Positions 8,502 through 16,959 of a stretch of 64,000 nt of DNA are shown piece by piece (positions within the stretch are counted from its first letter, which is position 1; each line of letters begins with the position of its first letter). The stretch is taken from assembly GCF_009697225.1 (NCBI RefSeq), contig NZ_WIND01000007.1, positions 62,001 through 126,000 of the forward strand. Direction: 5' to 3'. Both the position numbers and the translations under genes were made by a program. Below the pieces are notes generated by a model. The model did not search any database. It worked only from the letters and a program-made list of their open reading frames with translations, and was not told the DNA's origin. Source of the stretch: Halovulum marinum. Its GTDB lineage: Bacteria; Pseudomonadota; Alphaproteobacteria; Rhodobacterales; Rhodobacteraceae.

Positions 8502-9842
8502 ATGGGCCGCAAGATTTTCGGGACCGACGGGGTGCGCGGCACCGCCAACAGCCACCCGATGACCGCCGCGATGGCGCTGCGCCTGGGCGCCGCCGCCGGG
8601 CGCTATTTCCGCAGCGGCGACCACCGCCACCGGGTGGTGATCGGCAAGGACACCCGCCGGTCCGGTTACATGATCGAGAACGCGCTGACCGCCGGACTGA
8701 CCAGCGTCGGCGCCGACGTGCTGCTGCTGGGGCCGGTGCCGACGCCGGCGGTGGGCATGCTGACGCGCTCGATGCGGGCCGACCTGGGGGTGATGATCTC
8801 GGCCTCGCACAACCCCTACCAGGACAACGGCATCAAGTTCTTCGGCCCCGACGGCTACAAGCTGTCCGACGCCGCCGAGGAGGCGATCGAGGCGCTGCTC
8901 GAGGGCGAGCCCGAGCCTGTGCCGTCCGAGGAGATCGGCCGCGCCAGCCGGATCGAGGGCGACCGCTCGCGCTATGTCGAGTTCGCCAAGGGCACGATTC
9001 CGGGCCGGCAGTCGCTGGCCGGGCTGAAGGTGGTGGTCGACTGCGCCCACGGCGCCGCCTATCGCACCGCGCCGGAAGTGCTGTACGAGCTGGGCGCCGA
9101 GGTGGTGCCGGTCGGCGTCGCGCCGAACGGCTACAACATCAACCTGGGCTGCGGCTCGACCGATCCCGCGGCCGCCGCCGAGGCGGTGGTGGTGCATGGC
9201 GCGGACCTGGGCATCGCGCTGGACGGCGACGCCGACCGGGTGATGATCATCGACGAGACCGGCCGCATCGCCGACGGCGACCAGCTGATGGCGCTGATCG
9301 CCGGGCTGTGGGCCGACCAGCAGCGGCTGGCCAGGGGCACGCTGGTCGCGACGGTGATGTCGAACCTGGGGCTGGAGCGTCACCTCAGGGGCCGCGGCCT
9401 GCGGCTGGAGCGCACCGCGGTCGGTGACCGCTATGTGGTCGAGGCGATGCGCGCGGGCGGCTTCAACCTGGGCGGCGAGCAGTCCGGCCACGTGGTGATG
9501 ACGGACCATGCCACCACCGGCGACGGGCTGATCGCCGGGCTGCAGTTCCTGTCGGCGATGGTCGAGAGCGGCCGGCCGGCGAGCGCGCTGGCGCGGGTGT
9601 TCGAGCCGGTGCCGCAGCTGCTGGAGAACGTCCGCTACGCCGCCGGCGCGGCGCCGCTGGAGGCCGAGGCCGTGCGCCGCGCCATCGCCGCCGCCGAGGC
9701 GCGGCTGAACGGCACCGGGCGGCTGCTGATCCGCAAGTCCGGCACCGAGCCGCTGGTACGGGTCATGGGCGAGGCCGAGGACCCGGCGCTGCTGAGCGAG
9801 GTGGTGCAGAGCGTGGCCGCCGAGATCGCCCGCGCCAGCTGA
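8502..9842 (+). CDS. glmM: Phosphoglucosamine mutase
   Basis: 446 residues, standard for GlmM, which converts glucosamine-6-phosphate to glucosamine-1-phosphate for UDP-GlcNAc, peptidoglycan and LPS synthesis. The N-terminus [13 protein letters not shown] is diagnostic. The phosphoserine loop [13 protein letters not shown] contains Ser102, DGDADRV is the Mg-binding loop, GGEQSGH the sugar-binding loop, and [12 protein letters not shown] the C-terminal phosphate-binding motif. The start follows GGAGAGG. It lies just after a wall hydrolase, so two cell-wall functions are adjacent, although a 105-base gap separates them. Confidence 0.97.
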   Translation: MGRKIFGTDGVRGTANSHPMTAAMALRLGAAAGRYFRSGDHRHRVVIGKDTRRSGYMIENALTAGLTSVGADVLLLGPVPTPAVGMLTRSMRADLGVMISASHNPYQDNGIKFFGPDGYKLSDAAEEAIEALLEGEPEPVPSEEIGRASRIEGDRSRYVEFAKGTIPGRQSLAGLKVVVDCAHGAAYRTAPEVLYELGAEVVPVGVAPNGYNINLGCGSTDPAAAAEAVVVHGADLGIALDGDADRVMIIDETGRIADGDQLMALIAGLWADQQRLARGTLVATVMSNLGLERHLRGRGLRLERTAVGDRYVVEAMRAGGFNLGGEQSGHVVMTDHATTGDGLIAGLQFLSAMVESGRPASALARVFEPVPQLLENVRYAAGAAPLEAEAVRRAIAAAEARLNGTGRLLIRKSGTEPLVRVMGEAEDPALLSEVVQSVAAEIARAS

Positions 9843-10001
9843 TATTGGACCGGCCGACGCCGGCAGGCAGCGTGCAAAGGCGGGATATCACCGTGAAAAC
9901 CCCCTCAAGTACCTGAAATGCCACCTGAAAACTTCGTGAAAACTTCGTGAACGCCGGACCCTCGGGATTTCCGCCGAATCCTGCGGCGGTATCAGGCGGC
10001 C

Positions 10002-10889
10002 TCAGGCGGGCGCCGCGGCGCGCGCGCGTCGCTTGCGCGCCAGCACCAGCCCGCCGACGATCAGCGCGAAGCCGGCGAGCTGCGCGCCGCTCAGCGTCTC
10101 GTCCAGCAGGCCCACGCCGAGCAGCGTCGCCCACAGCGGGATCAGGTAGCCGACGGTGGACATGAACACCGGCCCCGAGCGCCGGACGGTGGCATAGCGC
10201 AGCACATGCGCCAGCCCGGTCTGCACCACGCCCAGCACCGCGATCGCGAGCAGCGGGCCGGCGGCGGGCACCGCCTCGGGCAGGGCCATCGGCAGCAGCG
10301 GCAGCGCGAACACCGCGGCGGCGATCTGCGCGGCGGCGCTGGCCGGGATCGGCGGCACCTCGGGCATCCGGCGGATCAGCACCGAGCTGCCGGCATAGCA
10401 GGCCGCCGCCGCCAGCAGCGCCAGCTGCGGCAGCGCGTTGCCCGAGCCAAGCTGCGTCAGCGCGCCCGGGCCGGTCAGCAGCACGATGCCGAAAAAGCCG
10501 ACGGCGAAGCCGGCCCAGCGGCGGGCGCTGACCTGCTCGCCCAGCACCAGCCGCGAGAGTAGCAGCACGAACAGCGGCGAGGCCGAGATGTAGATCGAGG
10601 CCAGCGCGCTGGGCACGCTCTGCTGGCCCCAGGCGATCAGGAAGAACGGCACCAGCAGCGAGATCAGGCCCACCGCCGCGCACCACGCCCAGATCTTCGG
10701 ATCGCGCGGCAGGGGATGGCCCAGCGCGCGCGCCAGCAGCGCCAGCGCCAGCGCCGAGAACAGCACCCGGAACACGGCGACGCCGATCGGCGGGAAGCCG
10801 TCCAGCGCCACCGTGATCAGCGCGAAGGACGAGCCCCAGACGACGGTCAGCAGCGCCAGCGAGCCGATGCCGATCCAGTCCTGTTTCAT
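10002..10889 (-). CDS. EamA/DMT-family transporter
   Basis: 295 residues with about ten hydrophobic helices in two five-helix repeats, as expected for the 10-TMS drug/metabolite exporter family. The first EamA unit opens LALLTVVWGSSFALITVAL and includes PSALASIYISASPLFVLLL; the second runs from about residue 150, with GLAHVLRYATVRRSGP.. and VGYLIPLWATLLG, the usual motif of the last helices. It ends in a basic tail (ARKRRARAAAPA). It is convergent with glmM and divergent from serC. Substrate unknown; many relatives export amino acids or other metabolites. Confidence 0.88.
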   Translation of the reverse strand: MKQDWIGIGSLALLTVVWGSSFALITVALDGFPPIGVAVFRVLFSALALALLARALGHPLPRDPKIWAWCAAVGLISLLVPFFLIAWGQQSVPSALASIYISASPLFVLLLSRLVLGEQVSARRWAGFAVGFFGIVLLTGPGALTQLGSGNALPQLALLAAAACYAGSSVLIRRMPEVPPIPASAAAQIAAAVFALPLLPMALPEAVPAAGPLLAIAVLGVVQTGLAHVLRYATVRRSGPVFMSTVGYLIPLWATLLGVGLLDETLSGAQLAGFALIVGGLVLARKRRARAAAPA

Positions 10890-10959
10890 ATCCGCTCCGA
10901 AGGTTTCCTGCCCCGGCCCGTCTACGCCCGCCGGGGCGCGGGCGAAAGCGCAAACCGTC

Positions 10960-10988
10960 TTGACCGGTGCGCGGGCCGGGCGTATGCG
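10960..10988 (+). promoter_or_regulatory. Promoter of serC-serA
   Basis: TTGACC (10960-10965), 17-base spacer, TATGCG (10983-10988). This is one of the best -35/-10 pairs in the window. It places the transcript start near 10995, leaving a leader of about 70 bases before the serC ATG at 11064. Confidence 0.6.
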
Positions 10989-11040
10989 GGCGGCGGGCGC
11001 GTCGCCGGGTTATGGGTGAGCGGTGGCGGGCTCAGCAATG
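10989..11040 (+). ncRNA. Candidate serC leader RNA element
   Basis: The leader contains two small predicted hairpins: GGCG/CGCC around 10990-11007, and TGAGC/GCTCA (about 11017-11034) closing a GGTGGCGG loop, with TTATGGG between. Established knowledge: a conserved serC RNA motif has been described in alphaproteobacterial serC leaders. Position, size and the two-hairpin layout fit, but I have not compared it with the published covariance model, and the element may only be a structured ribosome-binding region. Confidence 0.4.
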
Positions 11041-11063
11041 TCACCCTGACGACGGAGCCGTCC

Positions 11064-12260
11064 ATGAGCCTCCCCGAAACGCCGCAGGCCGCGCCTGCGC
11101 GTGTGCAGATGCCGACCCGCAAGCCTGCACGCCCCGAGTTTTCCTCCGGTCCCTGTCCCAAGCGCCCCGGCTGGTCCGCCGAGACCGTCGCCGCGAAGGC
11201 CTGGCTGGGCCGGTCGCACCGCGCCGCCGGCCCCAAGGCGCAGCTGAAGGAGGCGATCGACCGCATCGGCGCGCTGCTGGGCGTGCCCAAGGGCTATCGC
11301 GTGGGCATCGTGCCCGCCTCGGACACCGGCGCGTTCGAGATGGCGATGTGGTCGATGCTGGGCGCGCGCCCGGTCGACATGCTGGTGTGGGAGAGCTTCG
11401 GCGCCGGCTGGGCGTCGGACGCCATGAAGCAGCTGAAGCTGGACGACTGCCGGGTGATCGAGGCCGGCTATGGCGAGTTGCCGGACCTGAGCCAGGTCCG
11501 CGCCGATGCCGATGTCTGCTTCACCCAGAACGGCACCACCTCGGGCGCCCGCATTCCGGATTTCGACTGGATCGCCGCGGACCGCGAAGGGCTGACTTTC
11601 GTCGATGCCACCTCGGCGGTGTTCGCGCAGGACGTGGACTGGGCCAAGGTCGACGTGCTGACCTTCTCGTGGCAGAAGGTGATGGGCGGCGAGGGCGCGC
11701 ATGGGGTGCTGATCCTGTCGCCGCGCGCCGTCGAGCGGCTGGAAAGCTTCGATGCCGGCCGTCCGCTGCCGAAGATCTTCCGGCTGACCAAGGGCGGCAA
11801 GCTGATCGAGGGCATCTTCGAGGGTGCGACGATCAACACGCCGTCGATGCTGGCGGTGGCCGACTGCATCGATGCGCTGGACTGGATCGACGAGATCGGC
11901 GGCATGCCCGCGACCAGGGCACGGGCGGACGCGAACTTCGCGGCGTTGCAGGCCTGGGTCGATGCGTCGGACTGGGCCCGGAACCTTGTCGCCGATCCGG
12001 CGGCGCGGTCGAACACCTCGGTCTGCCTGAAGATCGTCGATCCGGATATCGCCGCGCTGGACGATGCCGGGCAGAAGGCGTTCACCAAGGCGATGGTCAA
12101 GCTGCTGGAAAGGCACGAGGCCGCGTTCGACATCAACGGCTATCGCGACGCCCCCGCCGGTCTGCGGATCTGGTGCGGCGCCACCGTCGATGCCGCCGAT
12201 GTCGAGGCGCTGACGCCGTGGCTGGACTGGGCCTTCGCCGAGGCCAAGGCCGCGCTCTGA
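11064..12260 (+). CDS. serC: Phosphoserine aminotransferase
   Basis: 398 residues; converts 3-phosphohydroxypyruvate plus glutamate to phosphoserine (serine synthesis, and also used in vitamin B6 synthesis), PLP-dependent and cytoplasmic. PARPEFSSGPCPKRPGW at the start and FSWQKVMGGEGAHGV with the Schiff-base Lys205 mark the alphaproteobacterial/archaeal-type SerC. LTPWLDWAF.. closes the protein. ATG 11064 is chosen because upstream in-frame codons precede the promoter. It is followed after 80 bases by serA, the preceding step of the pathway, so the two probably form an operon under the promoter at 10960. Confidence 0.95.
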   Translation: MSLPETPQAAPARVQMPTRKPARPEFSSGPCPKRPGWSAETVAAKAWLGRSHRAAGPKAQLKEAIDRIGALLGVPKGYRVGIVPASDTGAFEMAMWSMLGARPVDMLVWESFGAGWASDAMKQLKLDDCRVIEAGYGELPDLSQVRADADVCFTQNGTTSGARIPDFDWIAADREGLTFVDATSAVFAQDVDWAKVDVLTFSWQKVMGGEGAHGVLILSPRAVERLESFDAGRPLPKIFRLTKGGKLIEGIFEGATINTPSMLAVADCIDALDWIDEIGGMPATRARADANFAALQAWVDASDWARNLVADPAARSNTSVCLKIVDPDIAALDDAGQKAFTKAMVKLLERHEAAFDINGYRDAPAGLRIWCGATVDAADVEALTPWLDWAFAEAKAAL

Positions 12261-12340
12261 TCCCTTTTTCCGGCCCGCCCGATGGCGCCGCGCATGGATC
12301 GCGGCCCCCGGGCGCGCCTTGCCACACAGGATGACTTGAC

Positions 12341-13933
12341 ATGCCCAAGGTACTGATTTCAGACAAGCTTTCCGACGCAGCGGTGCAGATCTTCCGCGAC
12401 AACGGGGTCGAGGTGGATTTCCAGCCGGAGCTCGGCAAGGACCCCGGGAAGCTGGCGCAGGTGATCGGCGAGTACGACGGCCTGGCGATCCGCTCGGCCA
12501 CCAAGGCGACCGCCGATCTTCTGGACAAGGCGGCCAACCTGAAGGTCATCGGCCGCGCCGGGATCGGCGTCGACAACGTCGATATCGCCGCCGCCTCGGC
12601 CCGGGGGATCGTGGTGATGAACACGCCGTTCGGCAACTCGATCACCACCGCCGAGCACGCCATCGCGATGATGTTCGCCGTCGCCCGGCAGATCCCCGCC
12701 GCCGATGCCTCGACCCAGGCCGGCAAGTGGGAGAAGTCGAAGTTCATGGGCTCGGAGATCACCGGCAAGACGCTGGGGCTGATCGGGGCCGGGAACATCG
12801 GCTCGGTCGTCGCCAGCCGCGCGCTGGGGCTGAAGATGAAGGTGATCGCGTTCGATCCGTTCCTCAGCCAGGACCGCGCCCGAGAGATGGGCGTCGAGAA
12901 GGTCGAGGACCTGGGCCAGATGCTGGGCCGCGCCGATTTCATCACCCTGCACCTGCCCAGGACCGAGAAGACCGCGAACATCCTGTCGGCCGAGATGATC
13001 GCGAGGATCAAACCGGGCGCGCGGCTGATCAACTGCGCCCGCGGCGGGCTGGTCGACGAGGCCGCGGTCGCCGAGGCGCTGAAATCGGGCCGCCTGGCCG
13101 GCGCCGCCTTCGACGTGTTCGCGCAGGAGCCGGCGAAGGAGAACCCGCTGTTCGGCCTGCCGAACGTGGTCTGCACGCCGCACCTGGGCGCCTCGACCTC
13201 GGAGGCGCAGGAGAACGTGGCGCTGCAGGTCGCCGAGCAGATGTCGGACTACCTGGTGCGCGGCGCGATCGCCAACGCGCTGAACGCGCCGTCGGTGACC
13301 GCCGAGGAGGCGCCGATCCTGAAGCCGTGGATCGCGCTGTGCGGCAATCTGGGCAGCTTTGCCGGGCAGATGACCGAGCACGCGATCCGCGAGATCGAGA
13401 TCGAGTACGTCGGCCAGGTCGGGCAGCTGAACCTGAAGCCGCTGACCTCGGCGCTGACCGCGGCGATGCTGATCCCGCTGGTCGGCGAGGGCGGCGTCAA
13501 CATGGTCTCGGCGCCGATCGTGGCGCGCGAGCGCGGCATCCGCATCTCCGAGACGCGCAAGGACGCGCAGGGCGCATTCGGCAGCTACGTGCGGCTGATC
13601 GTGACCACCGAGACGCAGACCCGTTCGGTCGCCGGGACGATCTATTCCGACGGCAAGCCGCGGTTCATCCAGATCAAGGGCATCAACCTGGAGGCCGAGC
13701 CGTCGGAGTTCATGCTGTACACCGCGAACACCGACACGCCGGGCTATATCGGCGCGCTGGGCACGCTGCTGGGCGAGCTCGGGATCAACATCGCCACCTT
13801 CGCGCTGGGCCGCTCGGCCAGGGGCGATGAGGCGATCGCGCTGCTGGGCGTCGACGCCGTGGTCCCGCCCGCGGCGCTGGAGAGGATCCAGGGTCTGGCG
13901 CAGGTCCGGCAGGCCAAGGCGCTGCGGTTCTGA
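12341..13933 (+). CDS. serA: D-3-phosphoglycerate dehydrogenase
   Basis: 530 residues, the long SerA type: substrate domain, NAD-binding Rossmann domain (GLIGAGNIGSVVASRALG, about residues 147-164), catalytic region with LINCARGGLVDE and CTPHLGASTSEAQENV, an allosteric substrate-binding domain, and a C-terminal ACT domain (NTDTPGYIGALGTLLGELGI). It catalyses the first committed step of serine synthesis. The ACT domain is a likely serine sensor. AGGA precedes ATG 12341 by about nine bases. A very stable hairpin follows (13981-14009). sdaA, which destroys serine, lies 6 kb downstream in the opposite direction. Confidence 0.97.
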   Translation: MPKVLISDKLSDAAVQIFRDNGVEVDFQPELGKDPGKLAQVIGEYDGLAIRSATKATADLLDKAANLKVIGRAGIGVDNVDIAAASARGIVVMNTPFGNSITTAEHAIAMMFAVARQIPAADASTQAGKWEKSKFMGSEITGKTLGLIGAGNIGSVVASRALGLKMKVIAFDPFLSQDRAREMGVEKVEDLGQMLGRADFITLHLPRTEKTANILSAEMIARIKPGARLINCARGGLVDEAAVAEALKSGRLAGAAFDVFAQEPAKENPLFGLPNVVCTPHLGASTSEAQENVALQVAEQMSDYLVRGAIANALNAPSVTAEEAPILKPWIALCGNLGSFAGQMTEHAIREIEIEYVGQVGQLNLKPLTSALTAAMLIPLVGEGGVNMVSAPIVARERGIRISETRKDAQGAFGSYVRLIVTTETQTRSVAGTIYSDGKPRFIQIKGINLEAEPSEFMLYTANTDTPGYIGALGTLLGELGINIATFALGRSARGDEAIALLGVDAVVPPAALERIQGLAQVRQAKALRF

Positions 13934-13980
13934 TCCGCCGGCAACCGGGCGGCGCGCGCTGACGCGCGCACGACCTGCAG

Positions 13981-14009
13981 CCCGGCGCCCCGGTCCCCGG
14001 GGCGCCGGG
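13981..14009 (+). terminator. Hairpin after serA
   Basis: A perfect 13-base-pair stem (CCCGGCGCCCCGG / CCGGGGCGCCGGG) closes a 3-base loop 47 bases after the serA stop. There is no T tract, so it could be a Rho-assisted terminator or a 3' end stabiliser rather than a classical intrinsic terminator. Confidence 0.5.
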
Positions 14010-14075
14010 CGCGCGCGTGACGCTTGACCGGCGCGGCGGATGCGGCACTCTGATCGCATCAGGGAGGACCCGGTC

Positions 14076-14747
14076 ATGGTGGACGCGCCGTTCACCGGAT
14101 TCGGCCCCCGCGCGGTGGATCTGCTGCGCGAGCTGGCCGCCGACAACTCGAAAAGCTGGTACGACGCCAACCGCGACGGTTTCGAGGCGCAGATCCGCAC
14201 GCCGATGCTGCGGCTGATCGCCGAGGCCGCCGAGCGCCACGGCGGCGGCGTCAAGCTGTTCCGCCAGCACCGCGACCTGCGCTTCGGCAAGGACAGGAGC
14301 CCGTACAAGACCAGCACCTACGGGCTGGTCACCGGGCTGCCGGACGGCCGGGCGCTGTACGCGGCGCTGACCCGGGACGGCTTTTACGCCGGCACCGGCG
14401 CGCACCAGCTGTCGCCGGACCAGCTGCGCCGGTTCCGCGCCGCGGTCGATGCGCAAGGCAGCGGCGAGGCGCTGCGGCGGATCTTCGAGGCGCTGCGCGC
14501 CGCCGGGCTGGACGTCGGCGGCGACAGCCTGAGCGGCATCCCGCGCGGCGTCGCCAGGGACCACCCGCGGCTGGAGCTGCTGCGCCTGAAGAGCATCACC
14601 GCCGGCGCGCGGCTGGCGCCGGACGCGGCGCTGGACGGGCGCCGGCCGCTGCAGCACGCGTTCCGCACCTGGGATATGGCGCGGCCGCTGACCGACTGGC
14701 TGGCGCAGCATGTCGGCGCCGCACGGGAGCCGCGCGCGCGGCCCTGA
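14076..14747 (+). CDS. DUF2461 (TIGR02453-type) family protein
   Basis: 223 residues. Family features: FTGFGPRAVDLLRELAADNSK at the start, WYDANRDGFE, then LFRQHRDLRFGKDRSPYKT, the best conserved stretch, and a late RRPLQHAFRTWDMARPLTDWL. No catalytic function is established for these proteins and none can be read from the sequence. AGGGAGG precedes ATG 14076. It lies alone between serA and purA; TTGACC near 14023 could be a -35 box, but the -10 is weak. Confidence 0.85.
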   Translation: MVDAPFTGFGPRAVDLLRELAADNSKSWYDANRDGFEAQIRTPMLRLIAEAAERHGGGVKLFRQHRDLRFGKDRSPYKTSTYGLVTGLPDGRALYAALTRDGFYAGTGAHQLSPDQLRRFRAAVDAQGSGEALRRIFEALRAAGLDVGGDSLSGIPRGVARDHPRLELLRLKSITAGARLAPDAALDGRRPLQHAFRTWDMARPLTDWLAQHVGAAREPRARP

Positions 14748-14810
14748 GCCCCTTTCGGTCGCCGCGCCGTTGGCGTATGGGGTCGGGGCAACGAAGCGGA
14801 GAGGACCGGC

Positions 14811-16102
<1,292 letters not shown>

Positions 16103-16103
<1 letters not shown>

Positions 16104-16342
16104 TGAAGCTGAGCTACAAGTCCAGGCGGCGGCTGTCGCTGCTGATCCTGCTGGTGGGCGTGCCGCTGTACATCGTCGCGGCGGTCAACCTGCTGGCGTT
16201 GTTCGAGCGGCCGCCGATCTGGGTCGAGCTTGCGGTCTATGTCGCGCTGGGCATCCTCTGGGCGCTGCCGTTCCGCGCGGTGTTCCGCGGCGTGGGGCGG
16301 GCCGATCCCGAAGCGGAGCCCGAGGCGGAGGCGAGACGATGA
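16103..16342 (+). CDS. Small two-helix membrane protein (DUF2842-like)
   Basis: 79 residues starting at ATG 16103, which shares a base with the purA stop. A basic N-terminus ([10 protein letters not shown]) is followed by two transmembrane helices at about 11-31 and 38-58, then an acidic tail ([12 protein letters not shown]). Size and pattern, including the late [17 protein letters not shown], fit DUF2842, which I know to follow purA in Rhodobacterales. Function unknown. Its stop overlaps the start of the next gene (ATGA). Confidence 0.75.
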
Positions 16343-16830
16343 GGCATCTGGCACGGGGGGCGGCTTTGACGGCGGGGCTGGCGGCGGGGCTGCTGGCCGG
16401 CCTGCTGACGGCGGCGGCCGCGCGCGCCGAGCAGATCGGCGAGGTCGACACCGCCTTCAAGCTGCTGGGGCGCAACCACAAGATCGTCGTCGAGGCGTTC
16501 GACGATCCGAAGGTGTCGGGCGTCAGCTGCTTCGTCAGCCGGGCGCTGACCGGCGGGCTGCGGGGGTCGCTGGGGCTGGCCGAGGACACCTCGGACGCGT
16601 CGATCGCCTGCCGGCAGACCGGGCCGATCGAGATCAGTGGACCGCTGGAGGACGGCGAGGAGGTGTTCGGCCGCCGCACCTCGATCCTGTTCAAGCGGGT
16701 GCAGGTGGTGCGGTTCCACGACGAGGCGCGCGCGACGCTGGTCTACCTGACCTATTCCGACCGGCTGATCGACGGCTCGCCGAAGAACGCGATCTCGGCG
16801 GTGGTGATCCGGCCCTGGAACGGGGACTGA
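16339..16830 (+). CDS. CreA family protein
   Basis: 163 residues with a signal peptide ending about residue 30 (LTAAAARA), so probably periplasmic. The mature part follows the CreA pattern closely: [35 protein letters not shown].. , [20 protein letters not shown], and a late [30 protein letters not shown]. CreA-type proteins are widespread in proteobacteria, but their biochemical role is not settled. Two cysteines may form a disulfide. It is translationally coupled to the preceding small membrane gene and ends just before a tandem repeat. Confidence 0.88.
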   Translation: MRHLARGAALTAGLAAGLLAGLLTAAAARAEQIGEVDTAFKLLGRNHKIVVEAFDDPKVSGVSCFVSRALTGGLRGSLGLAEDTSDASIACRQTGPIEISGPLEDGEEVFGRRTSILFKRVQVVRFHDEARATLVYLTYSDRLIDGSPKNAISAVVIRPWNGD

Positions 16831-16835
16831 CGCGC

Positions 16836-16895
16836 CTCGGGCCTGACACGGCTCGGGCCTGACACGGCTCGGGCCTGACACGGTTCGGGGCCTGA
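16836..16895. repeat. 16-base tandem repeat, three exact copies plus a partial
   Basis: CTCGGGCCTGACACGG is repeated at 16836, 16852 and 16868, followed by a degenerate fourth copy from 16884. It lies between two convergent genes. A second short duplication, GGTGCGCGGTCC twice, lies close by near 16934-16957, at the 3' end of the minus-strand gene. No palindrome within the unit is strong enough to call a binding site. Confidence 0.8.
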
Positions 16896-16959
16896 CGGGG
16901 AGGGACCGCGCGGGCGGGCGGCGCGTGCCGCCCGGTGCGCGGTCCGGTGCGCGGTCCGG

